A stretch of DNA of 19,690 bases from JBFHKO01 sp041595355 (GTDB taxonomy: Bacteria; Pseudomonadota; Gammaproteobacteria; Enterobacterales; Aeromonadaceae), in NCBI GenBank assembly GCA_041595355.1, contig JBFHKO010000024.1:1-19690 (forward strand), written 5' to 3'. A program made the translations under genes and the position numbers. Under the pieces are notes generated by a model, which was not told the DNA's origin, made no database searches, and saw only the letters and a program-made list of their open reading frames with translations. Position 1 is the first letter of the stretch, and every line of letters starts with the position of its first letter. Shown here one piece after another: positions 16,660 through 19,690 of the stretch.

Positions 16660-16688
16660 TTGCGTGTGCGGGGGGCAGTCGTTACCCT
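16660..16688 (+). promoter_or_regulatory. Possible sigma-70 promoter of serB
   Basis: TTGCGT (16660-16665) and TACCCT (16683-16688) are separated by 17 bp in the deoD-serB gap. Both hexamers match the consensus only in half of their positions, so this is tentative. Confidence 0.35.
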
Positions 16689-16729
16689 GACGCCAGATTG
16701 TCTGCCATGAACCCGGAGTCGAAGCACAG

Positions 16730-17728
16730 ATGCCATTTTCTCATATGCCGGAGCGGATCGCCGATTGGGCCGCCCATTTTGCCCCGCACCAGGCCCAGCT
16801 GCTGAGCGCCGAGGGGCTCGAGCCGCTGGAAACCCTGCCCGCCTGTGGCGGTTACGTGGTGTTGATGGGCCGCGAATTGAGCAAGTTTCACCTTTCCCAG
16901 CTGCAGGTGGAGCTGTTCAGCGAGTCGCAGCAGGCCGTCTGTTTCGCCCCCTTCTGCGTGGGTGAGGTGCAGGTGCTGGTACTGGGCACCCGTGATTATG
17001 ATCCCGAACTGATGAGCTGGATAAAGGACCAGGAGTGGAGCATCGACGGCGCTCACGTCGCCAGGCTGCCGCGCTTGGGCGAGCCCGGCCTGCTGCTGAT
17101 GGACATGGACTCCACCGCCATCCAGATCGAGTGCATCGACGAGATTGCCCGTCTGGCCGGGGTGGGAGAGCAGGTGGCGGCCGTGACCGCAGCGGCCATG
17201 CAGGGCAAGCTGGAATTTGCCGACAGCCTGCGCAATCGGGTGGCGCTGCTCAAGGATGCCGACGAGGCGATCCTGGAGCAGGTGGCGGCGGATATCCCCC
17301 TGATGCCGGGGCTGACCGAGCTGGTGGCGGCCACCCAGGCCGCTGGCTGGAAGGTAGCCATCGCCTCCGGTGGCTTCACCCGTTTCGCCGGCCACCTGCA
17401 GAGGCTGCTGGGGCTGGATCACATCGAGGCCAACGATCTCGAGGTGGTCGATGGTCGTCTGACCGGGCGGGTCGAGGGACGCATCGTCGATGCCCAGGTC
17501 AAGGCCGAGACCCTGCTGGCGCTGCGCGAGCGCTACGGTATCAGTGCGGCCCAGACGGTGGCCATCGGCGATGGTGCCAATGATCTGCCGATGCTGAAAA
17601 ATGCGGCTCTCGGGGTGGCGCTGCATGCCAAGCCGGTGGTGCGCGAGCAGGCACAGGTGGCCATTCGTGGCCTGGATCTCGAGGCGGTGCTCTGCCTGCT
17701 GCTGGCGGGCGATCGGGTCGGCGCCTGA
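16730..17728 (+). CDS. serB: Phosphoserine phosphatase
   Basis: SerB catalyses the last step of serine synthesis, removing phosphate from phosphoserine in the cytoplasm. The 332-residue protein (E. coli 322) has a variable N-terminal domain (about 1-110) and a HAD phosphatase domain. HAD motifs: nucleophile and general acid D125-M-D127-ST, then AIQIECIDEIA, motif II serine in ASGGFT, and metal-binding GDGANDLPM. The start at 16730 has a loosely spaced GGAG; an in-frame ATG five codons later has no ribosome site. A terminator and radA follow, keeping the serB-radA order of E. coli. Confidence 0.97.
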   Translation: MPFSHMPERIADWAAHFAPHQAQLLSAEGLEPLETLPACGGYVVLMGRELSKFHLSQLQVELFSESQQAVCFAPFCVGEVQVLVLGTRDYDPELMSWIKDQEWSIDGAHVARLPRLGEPGLLLMDMDSTAIQIECIDEIARLAGVGEQVAAVTAAAMQGKLEFADSLRNRVALLKDADEAILEQVAADIPLMPGLTELVAATQAAGWKVAIASGGFTRFAGHLQRLLGLDHIEANDLEVVDGRLTGRVEGRIVDAQVKAETLLALRERYGISAAQTVAIGDGANDLPMLKNAALGVALHAKPVVREQAQVAIRGLDLEAVLCLLLAGDRVGA

Positions 17729-17747
17729 GTCACTCATACCGTTGAGC

Positions 17748-17785
17748 GGGCCCCGGCATCGTCATGATGCGGGGCCTCTTTTTTT
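17748..17785 (+). terminator. Rho-independent terminator between serB and radA
   Basis: GGCCCC and GCATC pair with GATGC and GGGGCC around the loop GTCAT, with one bulged G, giving an 11-bp stem. It is followed by TC and seven T. Only 41 bp remain before the radA ATG, so radA depends on read-through or on a promoter inside or just after this element. Confidence 0.88.
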
Positions 17786-17826
17786 GATTGGCCGCCTGAC
17801 AGGGAGGCCGGGGGAGGGAAGCAAGC

Positions 17827-19194
17827 ATGGCCAAGAGCAAGGTTGCCTTTGTCTGCAACGAGTGCGGTGCCGAGTACCCGCGCTGGCAGGGGCAGTGTGG
17901 TGAATGCCGGGAGTGGAACTGCATCTCCGAGGTACGGCTGGCCGCGGCACCGGTCGCCGGCAAGGGCGGGCGCCTCAGCGGCTATGCCGGTGCCCTCAGC
18001 AGTCAGGTACAGAGCCTCTCCGAGGTGGCGCTCGGCGAGGTACCGCGCCTCGGCGCCGGCTTTCGCGAGCTGGATCGGGTGCTGGGCGGCGGCATAGTGC
18101 CCGGCTCGGCCATCCTCATCGGCGGTCATCCCGGCGCCGGCAAGAGTACCCTGCTGCTGCAGGTGATGTGTCAGCTGGCGGAGCGCATGCCCACGCTGTA
18201 TGTCACCGGCGAGGAGTCGCTGCAGCAGGTGGCGATGCGTGCCAGCCGGCTGGGGCTGCCCAAGGAGAAGCTGCGCATGCTCTCGGAGACCAGCGTCGAG
18301 CAGATCTGCCAGCTGGCCAGCCAGGAGAAGCCGGCCATCATGGTCATCGACTCCATCCAGGTGATGCATGTCTCAGAGGTGAGCTCGGCGCCGGGCTCGG
18401 TCTCCCAGGTGCGGGAGTCCGCCGCCCAGCTGACTCGCTTCGCCAAGCAGCATCAGGTGGCCATCTTTATGGTGGGGCATGTGACCAAGGACGGCGCCCT
18501 GGCGGGGCCCAAGGTGCTGGAGCATTGCGTCGATTGTTCGTTGTTGCTGGAGGGCGAGGCGGACTCGCGTTTTCGCACCCTGCGCTGCCACAAGAATCGC
18601 TTCGGGGCCGTCAACGAGCTGGGTGTTTTCGCCATGACGGCCCAGGGCATGCGCGAGGTGAGCAATCCGTCAGCCATCTTTCTGAATCGCGGTGAGGCCC
18701 AGAGCGCGGGCTCCGTGGTGATGGTGATCTGGGAAGGCACCCGGCCGCTACTGGTGGAGTTGCAGGCGCTGGTGGATTACTCCCCGCTGGCCAACCCACG
18801 GCGGCTGGCAGTGGGCACGGAACATAACCGCCTGGCGCTGCTGCTGGCGGTGCTGCACCGTCACGGCGGCATGCAGTTGGCAGATCAGGATGTGTTCATC
18901 AACGTGGTGGGCGGGGTCAAGGTGGAGGAGACCAGCGCGGATCTGCCGCTCATCCTGGCCATGGTCTCCAGCTTTCGCGACCATCCGCTGCCCCGGGACA
19001 TGATCGCCTTCGGCGAGGTGGGGCTTTCCGGCGAGATACGGCCGGTGCCGTCGGGTCAGGAACGCTTGCAGGAGGCGGCCAAGCACGGCTTTCGCAAGGC
19101 CATCATCCCCAAGGCCAACCTGCCCAAGCAGGGCATAGAGGGGATGGAGTTACTGCCGGTATGCACCCTGGCCGAGGCGCTGGCCCTGCTCTGA
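17827..19194 (+). CDS. radA: DNA repair/recombination protein RadA (Sms)
   Basis: RadA is a RecA-related hexameric DNA helicase that promotes branch migration during recombinational repair. The 455-residue protein (E. coli 460) has the N-terminal zinc finger C10-x2-C13 ... C24-x2-C27, Walker A GHPGAGKST (100-108), Walker B IMVIDSIQ (171-178), the RadA-specific KNRFG motif (256-260) and a C-terminal Lon-protease-like domain. A good ribosome site (GAGGGAAG) precedes the ATG. It follows serB as in E. coli, but where E. coli next has nadR, this genome has a convergent PilZ gene only 5 nt beyond the stop. Confidence 0.98.
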   Translation: MAKSKVAFVCNECGAEYPRWQGQCGECREWNCISEVRLAAAPVAGKGGRLSGYAGALSSQVQSLSEVALGEVPRLGAGFRELDRVLGGGIVPGSAILIGGHPGAGKSTLLLQVMCQLAERMPTLYVTGEESLQQVAMRASRLGLPKEKLRMLSETSVEQICQLASQEKPAIMVIDSIQVMHVSEVSSAPGSVSQVRESAAQLTRFAKQHQVAIFMVGHVTKDGALAGPKVLEHCVDCSLLLEGEADSRFRTLRCHKNRFGAVNELGVFAMTAQGMREVSNPSAIFLNRGEAQSAGSVVMVIWEGTRPLLVELQALVDYSPLANPRRLAVGTEHNRLALLLAVLHRHGGMQLADQDVFINVVGGVKVEETSADLPLILAMVSSFRDHPLPRDMIAFGEVGLSGEIRPVPSGQERLQEAAKHGFRKAIIPKANLPKQGIEGMELLPVCTLAEALALL

Positions 19195-19199
19195 GGCGG

Positions 19200-19589
19200 C
19201 TACTGTTCGCCGTGACTCAGGCGGGCGCGCAGGTCGGCGAGCAACTGGGCGATATCCCGTGCCAGCAGCAATTCGCCGTCCGGCTGTTGTTCCAGCAACT
19301 GCACCAGCTGACGGGTGGGTTCGACATCCAGGCTGGGCCAGTAGACGCCCAGCCGCTCAGCATCCTCGTGGCAGGTTTCCACGTCCAGCTCCAGCGGGGC
19401 GTCGGCATCGGGCAGTATCAGGCTCAGCCGATAGAGCCCCTGGGCATGCTCGGGCCAGGTGGCGGGGCGCTCCAGCAGGGCGCCCTGCAGGGAGATGTCC
19501 AGCAGGCAGGTTGACCATTGCTGCTCACCCTGGCTCAGGCGGGCGGGCGCGGTTTGGATGTGACGAACATAGCGGCGTTGCTCAGGCAT
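19200..19589 (-). CDS. Small PilZ-domain protein (probable c-di-GMP receptor)
   Basis: The 129-residue protein has the two c-di-GMP-binding signatures of PilZ domains: R5-x3-R9 (RRYVR) and D31-x-S-x2-G36 (DISLQG), in the correct order and close to the N-terminus. The C-terminal part (about 85-129) is helical and charged. It has no signal peptide or membrane segment, so it should be a cytoplasmic c-di-GMP effector; its partner is unknown. A strong ribosome site (GGGAGG) precedes the ATG. The gene converges on radA with 5 nt between stops and no terminator visible. Confidence 0.87.
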   Translation of the reverse strand: MPEQRRYVRHIQTAPARLSQGEQQWSTCLLDISLQGALLERPATWPEHAQGLYRLSLILPDADAPLELDVETCHEDAERLGVYWPSLDVEPTRQLVQLLEQQPDGELLLARDIAQLLADLRARLSHGEQ

Positions 19590-19615
19590 GGGGACCTCCC
19601 GTCATCCTGCCCTAG

Positions 19616-19644
19616 AGTGTAGGCGTCGCGGCCGGGTTAGTCAG
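19616..19644 (-). promoter_or_regulatory. Sigma-70 promoter of the PilZ gene
   Basis: On the minus strand CTGACT (19639-19644) and TACACT (19616-19621) are 17 bp apart, each matching the consensus at four of six positions or better. The leader would be about 20 nt. Confidence 0.55.
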
Positions 19645-19690
19645 CCCGCGTCGCCGACGGGGGTCAGGAGGGCGACGTCAGCTCGTCCAG

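Noticed and set aside
19664..19690. Possible C-terminal end (LDELTSPS then stop) of a minus-strand gene entering from the right edge
   Set aside because: Only eight codons are visible, which is too little to support a gene.

Overview
The window is chromosomal DNA from a GC-rich gammaproteobacterium. The proteins resemble those of Enterobacterales, Vibrionales and Aeromonadales, and the gene order follows the Escherichia coli region holD-rimI ... prfC ... yjjV ... deoB-deoD ... serB-radA. GC-rich codon use together with this gene set suggests an Aeromonadales member such as Oceanimonas or Zobellella; the genus is an inference. I see no rRNA, tRNA, CRISPR array, phage or insertion sequence. Almost all of the window is ordinary core genome.

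Layout. (1) 1-857, minus: 5' part of ravA, cut by the window edge. (2) 1173-2882, plus: a tightly overlapping holD-rimI-M23 peptidase operon. (3) 3347-6379, plus: pntA-pntB, the proton-translocating transhydrogenase, ending in a strong terminator. (4) 6484-10561, minus: nasA (nitrate transporter), a fused PP2C phosphatase/Ser-Thr kinase, then yqjD-yqjE-yqjK, small membrane-anchored proteins. (5) 10920-12503, plus: prfC (RF3) with a clear promoter and terminator. (6) 12683-13729, plus: a membrane di-iron sterol desaturase family protein behind a near-perfect Fur box. (7) 13861-16625, plus: yjjV-deoB-deoD, nucleoside catabolism. (8) 16730-19194, plus: serB, terminator, radA. (9) 19200-19589, minus: a small PilZ-domain protein with its own promoter.

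The most interesting parts are regulatory. The nasA gene has an exact-spacing sigma-54 (-24/-12) promoter with two helically phased NtrC-like dyads upstream. This marks the transporter/kinase pair as a nitrogen-controlled assimilation unit, although no nitrate or nitrite reductase genes are present here. A perfect 14-bp stem separates transporter from kinase. The Fur box ahead of a di-iron membrane oxygenase is unexpected. A CRP-like site lies between ravA and holD. No wholly new system is evident; the least described elements are the kinase-transporter pair and the Fur-linked desaturase.
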